Position numbers and translations under genes: made by a program. A DNA stretch of 64,000 nucleotides, taken from contig NZ_SIXF01000002.1 of assembly GCF_004310665.1 (NCBI RefSeq), forward strand, positions 186,001-250,000. The letters run 5' to 3'. The stretch's first letter is position 1. Every line of letters starts with the position of its first letter. This document shows positions 34,224 to 42,948 of the stretch, piece by piece. This stretch comes from Pedobacter kyonggii. Lineage in GTDB: Bacteria; Bacteroidota; Bacteroidia; Sphingobacteriales; Sphingobacteriaceae. The notes under the pieces are model-generated. The model saw only the letters and a list, made by a program, of their open reading frames with translations, was not told the DNA's origin and made no database searches.

Positions 34224-36068
34224 ATGAAGTACCTGGTTTTTAAAAACATATCACTCTTAATTTGGATTGTTATAGGTTGTTATACAGCTAAGGCGCAAAG
34301 CTTATTGGATAGTACCGCACTCGATAATTTAGGCGAAAAGGATAAACCAGCTTTGCTTACGCAGCTGGCAGAAAGAAGTCGGATTAATGGCGATTATAAA
34401 GGTGCCATTGCTAAAGCGCAGCAAAGTGCAGATTTGGCTTTAAGGTTTAAGAATCTTACCGAGGCTGCAAAGGCCTATACTGCAATGGTTAATGTGTATT
34501 CGACCACCAAACAATTTGCATTATCAAAAAAAATAAGCGATACCACTTTAATTCTTGCGCAACAGTCGCGTCAGCCCATTGCACTTGCCTATGCCTATTA
34601 TGCGCAAGCTTTGTTTTATAATGCCATTGATAATACAGAGCAGATTACCAAATACTGCCAATTGGCGCTCAAATCCTTAGGGCAAAAATATGATCCCTAC
34701 CTCAGTGCTAAAATATATTATCAGTTATATATGCTGAACTCACGTTGGGATGACGTGAAAAATGTGAACAAATACGCGCAAGCGGCTACCGAAAATGCCT
34801 TAAAAACCAATGATTATAACCTGTTGAGCAATTGTTATATTGCTTTATCGGTTGCTGCCGACTATAACTATACAGGCACTAAAAATGAAATGTTGCGTGA
34901 TAGTATTATCTATTATTTAAACAAAGTACAAAGCCTTTATCAGCAGTACCCTAAATATGTTGCCCGAAAAACCTATGGTATTTCCTGTATTAATAGTGCC
35001 GATTATTATCTGAGGTATTTCTCTGATACCGACCGCGAGGCAAAAGCCAATGCCATCCGCTATGCCAGTATGGCCAATGAAGTAATGAAAGGAGCAATAA
35101 ACGGAGAGGAAATAAGGGCAAGCAGTTTGGGTATTTTAAGCGAATATGCCAAAAGGGACAAAAATTTTGTGATGGCAGAAGGTTATTTGCAGGAGGCTTA
35201 CAACGTATTGAAAGCCAAGAAGGTACCTTACTATTATACATTAATCAATGTTGTATCCTCCCTGTCGAATTTTTACGAGCAGCGGGGAAACTATGAAAAA
35301 GCACTTGAGTTTCAGAAAAAAGCAACAGAATACAATAGCAAACTTTTTGATGAAAAACGAACTTTAAATGCTCAAAAACTAGAAGTACAGTACGAAGCTG
35401 AAAAAAAAAACAATGAAGTTCAGCTATTGAAGCAAAGTGAAAAATATGCGCAGCAGCAAAAGTACCTGTACATTGGTATTGCAATCGCTTCTTTGCTTGG
35501 CCTGATATTTATGTTCCGTTCCTATCATTTCAGGCTTAGGTATTCACTGCAGCGCGAAAAACAGTTGCATCTGGAAAAACAGGATGCTGAATTGCAGATG
35601 AAACTCGAAAAAGAAGAGCAGGCAAGGTTAAAGGTAGAGCAATTGTTATTGGAAAGCCAGCAGCAGCAATTGCAGAAAGAAGTAATGGCCAATCAATTAC
35701 AATTGGAACATAAAAAAGAAATGCTTTTTCAGATCAAAGAAAAGCTCAGCGACAACCATCAGCTCAATATCAATAAGATCTGGAATGAAGAACTGCTTTT
35801 GGATAACGATTTTGAGGAAGCAAAATTTCAAATCCAACAGGTACATCCAGAATTTTTCGCTCTGTTAAATCAACGGGCACAACAAAAACTCACCTCACTT
35901 GACTTAAAGCTTTGTGCTTACCTCCATTTGAAAATGGATACCAAAAAAATTGCTCAGCTGATGCATATTGAAGCCAAAAGTGTGCGCATGAGCCGCTACC
36001 GCGTTAAACAAAAACTGGGGCTTGACAAAGAAGAGGATTTAAATTTATTTTTGCAGAAAATGGCTTAA
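34224..36068 (+). CDS. Transmembrane TPR-HTH transcriptional regulator (unit A)
   Basis: 614 residues. A signal or anchor (about 1-24) is followed by a periplasmic helical-repeat region with tetratricopeptide-type units (about 40-395), a TM helix (about 413-432), a Gln/Glu/Lys-rich coiled coil (about 440-510) and a cytoplasmic helix-turn-helix (about 555-612, SLDLKLCAYL...KSVRMSRYR). It is a one-component regulator joining a periplasmic sensor to a DNA-binding domain. The paralogue at 39443 has the same layout and a nearly identical HTH. It is divergent from the DUF4870 operon and probably controls it (inference). Confidence 0.85.
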   Translation: MKYLVFKNISLLIWIVIGCYTAKAQSLLDSTALDNLGEKDKPALLTQLAERSRINGDYKGAIAKAQQSADLALRFKNLTEAAKAYTAMVNVYSTTKQFALSKKISDTTLILAQQSRQPIALAYAYYAQALFYNAIDNTEQITKYCQLALKSLGQKYDPYLSAKIYYQLYMLNSRWDDVKNVNKYAQAATENALKTNDYNLLSNCYIALSVAADYNYTGTKNEMLRDSIIYYLNKVQSLYQQYPKYVARKTYGISCINSADYYLRYFSDTDREAKANAIRYASMANEVMKGAINGEEIRASSLGILSEYAKRDKNFVMAEGYLQEAYNVLKAKKVPYYYTLINVVSSLSNFYEQRGNYEKALEFQKKATEYNSKLFDEKRTLNAQKLEVQYEAEKKNNEVQLLKQSEKYAQQQKYLYIGIAIASLLGLIFMFRSYHFRLRYSLQREKQLHLEKQDAELQMKLEKEEQARLKVEQLLLESQQQQLQKEVMANQLQLEHKKEMLFQIKEKLSDNHQLNINKIWNEELLLDNDFEEAKFQIQQVHPEFFALLNQRAQQKLTSLDLKLCAYLHLKMDTKKIAQLMHIEAKSVRMSRYRVKQKLGLDKEEDLNLFLQKMA

Positions 36069-36101
36069 GCTTTCTAAGTGTTTATTAGGACGAAAAACAG
36101 G

Positions 36102-36629
36102 TTAGTGCAAATGGTTAAGCAAATTGAACTGTTTTTGTACTTCGGCTAAAACCTGTTCTTTTTTATTGATTATTTTGCGCATTTCCAGCTTGTCTCTTGA
36201 TAATTGCCCTTGTTGACGTATTGCAGCATCCCGTATTTTTTCAGTATTTGTTTTATTTTGACTGATCTGTTGCTGGTCAATAATTAAGCGGTCAAAAATT
36301 TCGAATTCTTTAACAGCCTTATAATAGTTGCTTGTTGCCAGTTTTAGTTCGTTGCCGTATTTAATCCCTCCCGTTTCCAGTGCATTTATTTCACTGATGA
36401 TTTTATCGAATGCCCGTTCCTCTTCGGTTATTGCCTGCCGGGCGCATTTAAAATCGCTATTAATCAGGCACTTCAGTTTTTGCTCATTGGGGCCGTTTTT
36501 GCCCAGCATTATATTGAAAACGACCCGTCCCTTTTGTTCCAGGACTGTTTTTAAATGAGCTGCTTTTTCAGAGTGGCAAGAGGAAACAATCAAAATCAGT
36601 ACAAGTAAAAAGATGTTTCTTAGTATCAT
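36102..36629 (-). CDS. Hypothetical helical lipoprotein (unit B)
   Basis: 175 residues with lipobox VSSC at the end of the signal. The mature part is almost wholly helical and charged, with Gln/Lys/Glu-rich heptads toward the C-terminus (KIINKKEQVLAEVQKQF), suggesting a coiled coil. Last gene of the unit B operon, 24 bp after the SUFU gene and convergent with the unit A regulator, 33 bp away. Family unknown. Confidence 0.7.
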   Translation of the reverse strand: MILRNIFLLVLILIVSSCHSEKAAHLKTVLEQKGRVVFNIMLGKNGPNEQKLKCLINSDFKCARQAITEEERAFDKIISEINALETGGIKYGNELKLATSNYYKAVKEFEIFDRLIIDQQQISQNKTNTEKIRDAAIRQQGQLSRDKLEMRKIINKKEQVLAEVQKQFNLLNHLH

Positions 36630-36653
36630 AACGGTTTACACAGGATTTATAAA

Positions 36654-37310
36654 TTACTTTCGGTTCAAATCTGTAATTAACAGTGGATTATCTTTTTTTA
36701 GTTTTTCGATCATTTCTTGTACAGCACCTATTGTAGGGCTTTTTTTCAAATCTTCTACTTCTGCATTGGTAATGCCCACCAACTGTAAAAAGCTTACTTC
36801 GCCATGAGGGGTTTCTATTTTTCCAAGTTCGGGATCTAAGGCAAAAACAAAGCCTGTTATTTCTGTTTCTGTATTTAGTCTTATTGGCCCATTAGCTGGG
36901 ATAAAATGATTTTCTTCAAACCATTTGCCGCTCGAAAATACGTACCGTGCCAGATTGTTCATTACCTGTATGGCCCAGATAGGATCATTCTCATCATCTT
37001 TGAAGGGCGCCAGTCTAAATGTAAACTCAAAGCCCCATTTGCTAAATTCGCCACCAGCTTTCTCCTCGTTATAATACAGCTCGCTCATGCCATAACTTAT
37101 CATGTGCCGATGAAAAGTTTGGTGGTTGCTATCATAAATACTGGCACCATCTATTGGGTCTGTTCCTCCGGCTGCATAATGGATTCCGCACAACGGTGGG
37201 TAATGGCGTGCTTCCATACTGCCATATATCTTCTCCAATTGATCATCTATTGCCTGCCATCCAGGTGTATCTTCTGTGGTAAATTGCCGTTTGTAGATTT
37301 CCGGGTTCAT
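36654..37310 (-). CDS. Suppressor-of-fused (SUFU) domain protein
   Basis: 218 residues, cytoplasmic. The SUFU signature is plain: GWQAIDDQLEKIY, then GGTDPIDGASIYDS, HRHMISYGMSELY, WGFEFTFRLA, WAIQVMNNLARYVF and a late LQLVGIT. Bacterial SUFU proteins occur mostly as immunity proteins of polymorphic-toxin systems. No toxin is visible nearby. It fills the same kind of slot as the SMI1/KNR4 gene of unit A. Confidence 0.9.
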   Translation of the reverse strand: MNPEIYKRQFTTEDTPGWQAIDDQLEKIYGSMEARHYPPLCGIHYAAGGTDPIDGASIYDSNHQTFHRHMISYGMSELYYNEEKAGGEFSKWGFEFTFRLAPFKDDENDPIWAIQVMNNLARYVFSSGKWFEENHFIPANGPIRLNTETEITGFVFALDPELGKIETPHGEVSFLQLVGITNAEVEDLKKSPTIGAVQEMIEKLKKDNPLLITDLNRK

Positions 37311-37411
37311 TATCGTTTTTATTGAATGTTATTTTGTTAAGCCAGCTCAAAGATTTTGCCATTTATTTAGCGCAATTAATCAATAGCTGTCGTATTTATT
37401 CAATGCTGATT

Positions 37412-37840
37412 TTACAGTTTGTTCATTACATAGGTAAAAGATTCTTCGTAGGTAACATTGTTGTCGGTTTCCGTTTCGCTCTGCGATAATTCCAATTGCG
37501 TATCGGAATTGAATTTTAACTTGAAGAAAATAGCACTGTTGCCATCTTCTCTTATGATCACTTCATCACCTTCTATAGTAAACGAATAACTTTCTTTAGA
37601 ACCGTTTTTCTGGATATAATTTAGGGTGTTGCCTGCAAATTCAAAAACAGTTGTGCCACTCGCAAACTTCTCCTCGTCTTCAACTTTTTTGCCATTGTTA
37701 AAAGTAACAGACCTGGAGCTTATTACATCCCATTTGCCCTGTATTTTTTGATTATTTAAGTCGTTGTCGCCTATTTTATCTTTTTTGCATCCCGTGAGCG
37801 CAGTTATGGCCACTAAGAAAACCAATATATAATTTTTCAT
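37412..37840 (-). CDS. Lipocalin-like lipoprotein
   Basis: 142 residues with lipobox LTGC followed by KKDK. The mature domain starts IQGKWDVISS, the opening of bacterial lipocalin-like domains, and is all beta. It is a paralogue of the next gene upstream in transcription (37859-38302): both share the GKW start and the LKF-SDTQ segment. The two are a tandem duplication 18 bp apart. Confidence 0.8.
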   Translation of the reverse strand: MKNYILVFLVAITALTGCKKDKIGDNDLNNQKIQGKWDVISSRSVTFNNGKKVEDEEKFASGTTVFEFAGNTLNYIQKNGSKESYSFTIEGDEVIIREDGNSAIFFKLKFNSDTQLELSQSETETDNNVTYEESFTYVMNKL

Positions 37841-37858
37841 GATTTTAAGTTTTGGAAT

Positions 37859-38302
37859 TTATTTTTTGACGTAAATGGTTTCGTAAGTACTTCTCATTTT
37901 AACGTTTTTGCTGGTGAAAAAACTTTCTTCGCTGTGGGCATGCTGGGTATCTGAATAAAACTTTAATTGATAATAGACACCGTTATTGCCGTCTCTTAAT
38001 CGTATTTCGGCACCTATAATTGCATAGGTATAAGTAACTTCAGGAGTTCCGTTGAAATAATAAACGACTTCATTTCCTTTATATTCAATTTCTCTTTGGT
38101 TGGCCTTATAAGGAGTTGTTTTTTCGGAAACGAGCTTGTTGCTCTCTTTTTCGTAAACTTTTTCTACTTCTGAGGTGGCCGCCCATTTGCCCTTCAGTTT
38201 GGTTACTGTGGCATCGTTCGGATCAACTACCTGGCCCTTTTTGCAACCTGCAAAAAAGAATAAGCTGATCAAAGCCATTGTTGTGATTGATGTTATTTTC
38301 AT
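37859..38302 (-). CDS. Lipocalin-like lipoprotein, tandem paralogue
   Basis: 147 residues with lipobox FAGC then KKGQ. LKGKWAATSE opens the lipocalin-like domain, and YYQLKFYSDTQ matches FFKLKFNSDTQ in the neighbour. It probably binds a hydrophobic or signal ligand in the envelope. It is the third gene of the unit B operon. Confidence 0.8.
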   Translation of the reverse strand: MKITSITTMALISLFFFAGCKKGQVVDPNDATVTKLKGKWAATSEVEKVYEKESNKLVSEKTTPYKANQREIEYKGNEVVYYFNGTPEVTYTYAIIGAEIRLRDGNNGVYYQLKFYSDTQHAHSEESFFTSKNVKMRSTYETIYVKK

Positions 38303-38388
38303 GTTGGTTGAGAATGATTGTTTTCTTTCAGCTAAAAAGTCAAAGCTGTTATCGGTACTTTAGAATAAATAATCGTAACAAGACTTAG

Positions 38389-38889
38389 TTATTGGTTAGC
38401 AGGTTTAGGCAGTGTAAATATGGTAGTGCCATCAACAACAAGTGTTTTTACATAAATGCTTAGCTGTACTGGCGAATTGGCACCAACTGTAGTATAAAAA
38501 CTTTCAGACGAGCCCGCAATCTGTCCATCCGTAAAAGTAATTTTGCGCGGTTTTTTTATGCCATCAATCGGGATGACCGAAATTTCTCCTGATACATTTT
38601 TTATACTTCCTCCAACCCACTTCAGTAAGAAACTATCTGCATCCTGTGCCAGTTCCATCATGAGGCTGCAGCTGCCGTTATTAATTAGTTTGCTTTCATC
38701 CTGAAGGTAAAATGGATTGCTCAAGGAATAGTTTATGCCATAAAGCTTATAATTGTGGCTCGTGTTAGCAGTTTTATCCGTTAGTTTTAATTCTAGCTGT
38801 ACCTGTGGCTCATCCTGGGCTTTAACATTAAAGCAGAATAGCACCAATAATAATAAGAGTATAGTCTGGTGATAACATTTCGTTTTCAT
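38389..38889 (-). CDS. Exported protein with Hcp/TssD-like pattern
   Basis: 166 residues with a signal peptide (about 1-24, VKAQ). The mature part is beta-rich. Its central pattern (SFLLKWV, SGEISVI, KITFTDGQIA, SESFYTT, PVQLSIYVKTLVV) follows the strand order seen in Bacteroidota TssD, the Hcp-type T6SS tube protein. TssD is not normally exported by a signal peptide, so it may instead be an envelope protein sharing the fold. The resemblance is by eye only. Confidence 0.6.
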   Translation of the reverse strand: MKTKCYHQTILLLLLVLFCFNVKAQDEPQVQLELKLTDKTANTSHNYKLYGINYSLSNPFYLQDESKLINNGSCSLMMELAQDADSFLLKWVGGSIKNVSGEISVIPIDGIKKPRKITFTDGQIAGSSESFYTTVGANSPVQLSIYVKTLVVDGTTIFTLPKPANQ

Positions 38890-38908
38890 AGGTTTTGATT
38901 TGTAGTGC

Positions 38909-39241
38909 TTAAGAAGCGAAATTGAATTTTCCTTCGAATATTTTTCCGATGAGTGGAACAGGTTTTTCCAGCTCGTTGTTGGCCGCTATGATGCCAAGCA
39001 ATAACAATACAAATGGGATTAATAAAATGAGATAAAAAATAGCACCTAAAGATGGAATAATCGCTAAAATAACACTGCTCAGAATGCTTAAAAGAATAGA
39101 CGTGATGATCAGTCCGAGGGATTGCCCAAGGTGATAGTTAACCAGTTTACTTTTTTCTGTTGATTTTTTAAACTCCAAATAAGAAATGATCCAACCGATT
39201 AGTGTAATGTAGGCCACAATAGCCATTGTTTTTTGTTTCAT
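38909..39241 (-). CDS. DUF4870 membrane protein (unit B)
   Basis: 110 residues, three to four TM helices, a paralogue of 33665-33994. Shared segments are YITLIGWIISYLEF, YHLGQSLGLI and KPVPLIGKIFEG. First gene of the minus-strand unit B operon and divergent from the second TPR-HTH gene. Confidence 0.85.
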   Translation of the reverse strand: MKQKTMAIVAYITLIGWIISYLEFKKSTEKSKLVNYHLGQSLGLIITSILLSILSSVILAIIPSLGAIFYLILLIPFVLLLLGIIAANNELEKPVPLIGKIFEGKFNFAS

Positions 39242-39272
39242 GTGATTAAATTTTTTGGTGAAGTGAATAACT

Positions 39273-39280
39273 CAAAGTTA
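39273..39280 (-). promoter_or_regulatory. -7 element for the unit B operon
   Basis: On the minus strand TAACTTTG is a full match to TAnnTTTG, 32 bp before the DUF4870 start. A CTTG at the -33 position is one mismatch from TTTG. It is 34 nt from the nearest CTACA half-site. Confidence 0.72.
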
Positions 39281-39314
39281 TGGGCGTTTAAACCGTTAGC
39301 CAAGAAATTGCAGG

Positions 39315-39363
39315 CTACACAGCGACTACCAGTTTTTAAAATAGCGTCTACAAGGAGACTACA
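39315..39363. promoter_or_regulatory. Four phased CTAC(A) half-sites (unit B)
   Basis: CTACA at 39315, CTAC at 39326, CTACA at 39348 and CTACA at 39359: offsets 0, 11, 33 and 44, exactly as in unit A. The spacer sequences differ between the two units, so the spacing and half-sites look conserved by function. Confidence 0.82.
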
Positions 39364-39431
39364 AAAGCCGTTTAAACAGCTATATCCCATTTATTTGTTG
39401 TACTTCTGCTTTTATAAAAGTGTTTCTTTTC

Positions 39432-39439
39432 TATTTTTG
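39432..39439 (+). promoter_or_regulatory. -7 element of the unit B regulator
   Basis: TATTTTTG matches TAnnTTTG and ends 3 nt before the ATG at 39443, predicting a leaderless transcript, as for the BlaI operon. A clear TTTG at -33 was not found. Confidence 0.5.
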
Positions 39440-39442
39440 AAT

Positions 39443-41308
39443 ATGCAGCTACCACTGAAAACTTTATCTAGTCTCTTTATCTGTCTTTTCCTTTTTTTTA
39501 AAAGTGCAGGGGCCCAAAAAATCTATATCGATTCGTTAAACCATTTACTTGCACAAAAGGGTACAACCAAGGAGCTGCGTGTAAATATATTGTGCAAGCT
39601 GGCGAAAGCCAATTTTGAAAAAAACCTTCCATTATCTTTCCAATTGGTCGATCAGGCCCTTCAGGTTAGTGCGGGGCTAAAGGATGGGAAAAGTAAAGCG
39701 ATAACCTATGCCACCCTGGTACATTTATATGTTTGGAAAAAAGACATGAAAAACGCTTATCAAAGCCTTGATAGTGCGATGTACTATGCAAAGAAAACAA
39801 AAGATAGGGTTACCTTAGGTTTTGTATGGTTTAGAAATGGCTGGTTAGACCTTGTTAATGATGAGAATGATAAATCTACTACCAAACTCTTAAAAGCGCT
39901 CGATTTTTTTAAGGGAGAAAATGCTTACGAATATGAGAGTACCATATACCATTACCTGGCCAGCTTTTATGGATATGGGAACAACCCATCTAAACAACAA
40001 AAATATGCCGATCTATGCTATCTAACGGCAGTAAAAAGCCAGCAAGTGGATCTGTTGAATAACGCTTATTTTACCATAGGACAAACCTTTTTTGACCGCT
40101 TTAAGCTGGATACCACAAAACGTAACCTGCTGGATTCGACTTTAAAGGTTTACAAAAAATCGCTTTGGCTCTCTAAAAAACAAGAAGGACGTTTGCTCGT
40201 ATACAGCAATACTGCCGCAGTAGCGCTAAATACTGCCAATACCTATTTCCAGTACTTTCCGGTAAGCTATCGCGATAGCGCCGAAAAATATGTGGATGCG
40301 GCGATTGAAATTGCCACAAAAACGAATTTACAGGAGATTTTATTAAATTGTTATGGGTTAAAAAGTGAATATTACTTGCGGGATGGCAATTATGACCAGG
40401 CTGAAAAAATATTATTAACCGGTTTGGGCAAAATAGAAGATGGAGTGGTTAAAATGCCGCTCACAAAGTCCAGGATATTTCAGGGACTGTCTAATATCGC
40501 CGAGAAAAAAGGAGATAAGGCAGCAGCGCTAAATTATCTCAAAGAATATGTGGCAAATTATAAAAAAGCTTTCGACGAAGAGAAGATAAATAACACCGTT
40601 AGGATTGAGGCACAATATCAGTATGAAAAAAAAGAACAGGAAATCGCATATCTCCATCAACAAAGTGCTTACACGAAAAAATTAAATGTTTTCTATATCA
40701 TTTCGGGGCTTACGGGGATAGTAGCCTTACTTTTCCTGTTAATCTCCTATAACTACAAACTCAAAGCCTCGGTCAGGAAACAGGAATTGATCGATCAGCA
40801 AAAGGATGCTGCAGAACTAAAAGCACAATTAAAAGAAGCCGAAGCTTTGCAGTTAAATGCCGAGCAAGCTTTACTTAAAGAACGGCAGGAACGGTTGGAA
40901 AAAGAGGTTTTAGCCGGTAATTTGCAGATTGAGGAAAAAAATGAGCTGCTGGAACTCATATCAGACAAGGTAAACAGTGAGAGCCATCTTTCGCTTGATG
41001 AACAGATTAAACGGATTGTGAATCAACAGAAAAAGATGGATAAAGAGTTTGAAGAATATAAAACAGATTTTTTTGACGCCAATCCTGCTTTTTTTGAACG
41101 CCTGCAAGAGAAGGCAAACCATACACTAAGCCGGCTCGATTTAAAATACTGTTCATATATGTTGATGGGTTTGACCAATAAAGAGATTTCCATCCGTTTG
41201 GGCATCGAACCCAAGAGCGTGCGCATGAGCCGCTACCGGATTAAACAAAAACTGGGATTGGGAAAAGACGACGATCTTAATATGTTTCTGCAACAGTTAG
41301 GTCATTAA
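39443..41308 (+). CDS. Transmembrane TPR-HTH transcriptional regulator (unit B)
   Basis: 621 residues from the ATG at 39443, which begins with a good signal peptide (LPLKTLSSLFICLFLFFKS); the longer frame would cover the operator array. Layout: periplasmic TPR-type repeats (about 35-400), TM (about 413-437), coiled coil (about 445-515), HTH (about 561-620, SRLDLKYCSYM...KSVRMSRYRIKQKLGL). It shares the HTH motif and positions with the unit A protein while the sensor part is diverged, suggesting different signals but similar DNA targets. Confidence 0.86.
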   Translation: MQLPLKTLSSLFICLFLFFKSAGAQKIYIDSLNHLLAQKGTTKELRVNILCKLAKANFEKNLPLSFQLVDQALQVSAGLKDGKSKAITYATLVHLYVWKKDMKNAYQSLDSAMYYAKKTKDRVTLGFVWFRNGWLDLVNDENDKSTTKLLKALDFFKGENAYEYESTIYHYLASFYGYGNNPSKQQKYADLCYLTAVKSQQVDLLNNAYFTIGQTFFDRFKLDTTKRNLLDSTLKVYKKSLWLSKKQEGRLLVYSNTAAVALNTANTYFQYFPVSYRDSAEKYVDAAIEIATKTNLQEILLNCYGLKSEYYLRDGNYDQAEKILLTGLGKIEDGVVKMPLTKSRIFQGLSNIAEKKGDKAAALNYLKEYVANYKKAFDEEKINNTVRIEAQYQYEKKEQEIAYLHQQSAYTKKLNVFYIISGLTGIVALLFLLISYNYKLKASVRKQELIDQQKDAAELKAQLKEAEALQLNAEQALLKERQERLEKEVLAGNLQIEEKNELLELISDKVNSESHLSLDEQIKRIVNQQKKMDKEFEEYKTDFFDANPAFFERLQEKANHTLSRLDLKYCSYMLMGLTNKEISIRLGIEPKSVRMSRYRIKQKLGLGKDDDLNMFLQQLGH

Positions 41309-41655
41309 TGGTGCTTTAGGCAATATAGCTGTTTCGCCCTGAGAATCGGAAATATATGGTATATAAATAATCCTTAAAGCAGCATGTGCAATGTCATTAT
41401 TTAAGTTCCTGGCATAGATAGATATAATTTAACCACCGATGGTTCCAATCTTCAGGAGATAAACAGGAGGTATACAGATATAAAAATCTGTGTTTATCTG
41501 TGTGCATCTGTGGCTAAAAAGCAGAGTTCTTCTTCTTCAAAAGTACCATCATTTCTGTGTGATCAGCGGGTATTTATAGTTTTTGCCAAAAGCCATTCAT
41601 GCCTACAATAAAATTTAAGACTTCACCAAATAAAAATCAGTAAGGAGTAATTAAT
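41309..41655. other. Intergenic region with dispersed repeat
   Basis: No gene. 41444-41520 is the reverse-oriented partner of the element at 23797-23875 (TGTGTTTATCTGTGTGCATC). Confidence 0.5.
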
Positions 41656-41799
41656 CTAAATTTTTAATCGTGGTGTTGAGGAGGATATTATAACTTTTTT
41701 ATGCTCTTTAGGAGAGGAGAGCCTGTAAAACAGCAGCCAATAAGTGATGGCCATAATCAACATACCTAAGAGCGCACTGATTATATCATTCCTTTTCAT
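41656..41799 (-). CDS. Small membrane protein, 47 aa
   Basis: The start at 41799 (MKRNDIISALLGMLIMAITY) is preferred to a start 16 codons upstream with Cys/His-rich random-looking sequence. One TM helix (about 6-24) is followed by a basic tail. No family recognised. It could be non-coding; support is the clean helix and positive-inside tail. Confidence 0.42.
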   Translation of the reverse strand: MKRNDIISALLGMLIMAITYWLLFYRLSSPKEHKKVIISSSTPRLKI

Positions 41800-41950
41800 A
41801 CTTGTTTCGCTACAAAAAAAATGCCGATACGCCGATATCGACTCCAATAATTGTTTTTCTTCTTCTTTTTTATTGATTTCTTAATTTTTTAAGAACAAAG
41901 TTACGAGTCTGCTTTTCGGAAATGAGGAGGGCTTTGGCTACTGTGTAAAC

Positions 41951-41983
41951 AAAAAAAAGCCACTAATAATAGGGCTTTTTTTT
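41951..41983 (-). terminator. Bidirectional terminator
   Basis: A run of eight A followed by GCC pairs with GGC followed by eight T. It is symmetrical, so it can end transcripts from both sides, including the truncated MscS gene. Confidence 0.8.
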
Positions 41984-42023
41984 GCGATAATATATTTCCG
42001 CTATACTCGGAGGCACTTAAAAT

Positions 42024-42545
42024 TTATTTCTTTGGTAGTGCGTTGGGGTTATTGATATTTTCTGTCCTAAATAATGGTGCCTGATAATCTTTAGGCAAGT
42101 AATCTGCCGGAATGGTCGTGGCATTTCCATCTCTGAGCGCTTTATAATGTGGCGACATAATTTCTACTCCTGCCTGGTTAAACTGATCCTGTATGTTTGC
42201 ATGCAAAGCAGAATAGATTACGGCCTGCCGGTTTGGCGATTTAGTAAAGGCATTTAATTTATAGCTTACATAATAATCGTCAAGGCTGGTTTGGAGCACA
42301 TATGGCTTTGGTTCGGCATCAACAAGCTCAGTAGCAAGTGCAGCATTAATGAGCAGTTCGTGCACTTGCCTCCAGGGCACATCATAACCAATAGTTACTG
42401 TGGTATGGATAATGAGTCCCTTTTCCTGCGCTTCAATACTAAAATTTATGGTATGGTTGTTCATTACAGTAGAGTTTGGAATGGAAACAACTTCGTTCTG
42501 GATCGTTCGCACTCTTGTAACCAGCAAAATTTTTTCAATAATATC
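42024..42545 (-). pseudogene. 5'-truncated MscS-family mechanosensitive channel gene
   Basis: The C-terminal soluble half of an MscS-type channel: the beta domain (LLVTRVRTIQNEVVSIPNS, VMNNHTINFS) and the alpha/beta cytoplasmic domain (TVTIGYDVPW, YYVSYKLNAF) are intact to the stop. No membrane helices precede it. Family-like sequence begins at DIIEK (about 42534-42545); a stop is reached 30 bp further. The missing 5' part was lost at the junction with the FMN-reductase fragment. Confidence 0.88.
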
Positions 42546-42553
42546 TAAATATT

Positions 42554-42898
42554 GAGGATTGTGATATTATCATATGTTCACTAGCAGAAAACAATCGCTC
42601 TTATAGTGTAGCATTCAAAAATACTTTCGACTGGGCTTCCCGGATTAATGTGAAAGTTTTTCAAAACAAACTGATGTTTCTGATGACTACTTCTCCGGGT
42701 GGGTTTGGCGGTGGAAATGTAATGGCAGAAGCGTCGAAGTTTTTTTCACAATTTGGAGCTGGTATTAAAGAAGTCTTTTCATTGCCGAAGTTTTATGAGA
42801 ATTTTGATGTCCATAATGGCGTTATAAATCAGGAATCATTGACTGAATTGAATACAAAAATCGAAAACTTCAAAATCCACCTAGCAAATCCGTACTGA
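42554..42898 (+). pseudogene. 5'-truncated NADPH-dependent FMN reductase gene
   Basis: Reading in frame from about 42554 gives IEDCDIIICSLAENNRSYS, AFKNTFDWASRINVKVF and then LMTTSPGGFGG...FGAGIKEVFSLPKFYENF. This is the C-terminal two thirds of a flavodoxin-like FMN reductase/azoreductase, with the flavin-binding ENN and TSPGG loops. The N-terminus with the first FMN loop is gone. An ATG at 42650 would start too late to give an active fold. Its 5' end abuts the MscS fragment. Confidence 0.85.
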
Positions 42899-42948
42899 TC
42901 TCAGTTGCTTTAATAGTTTTAGATAATTATTCATCTTCTTACTCACCG

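Noticed and set aside
39233-39442. Longer N-terminus for the unit B TPR-HTH regulator
   Set aside because: It would cover the CTAC(A) array and place 70 random-looking residues before a perfect signal peptide.
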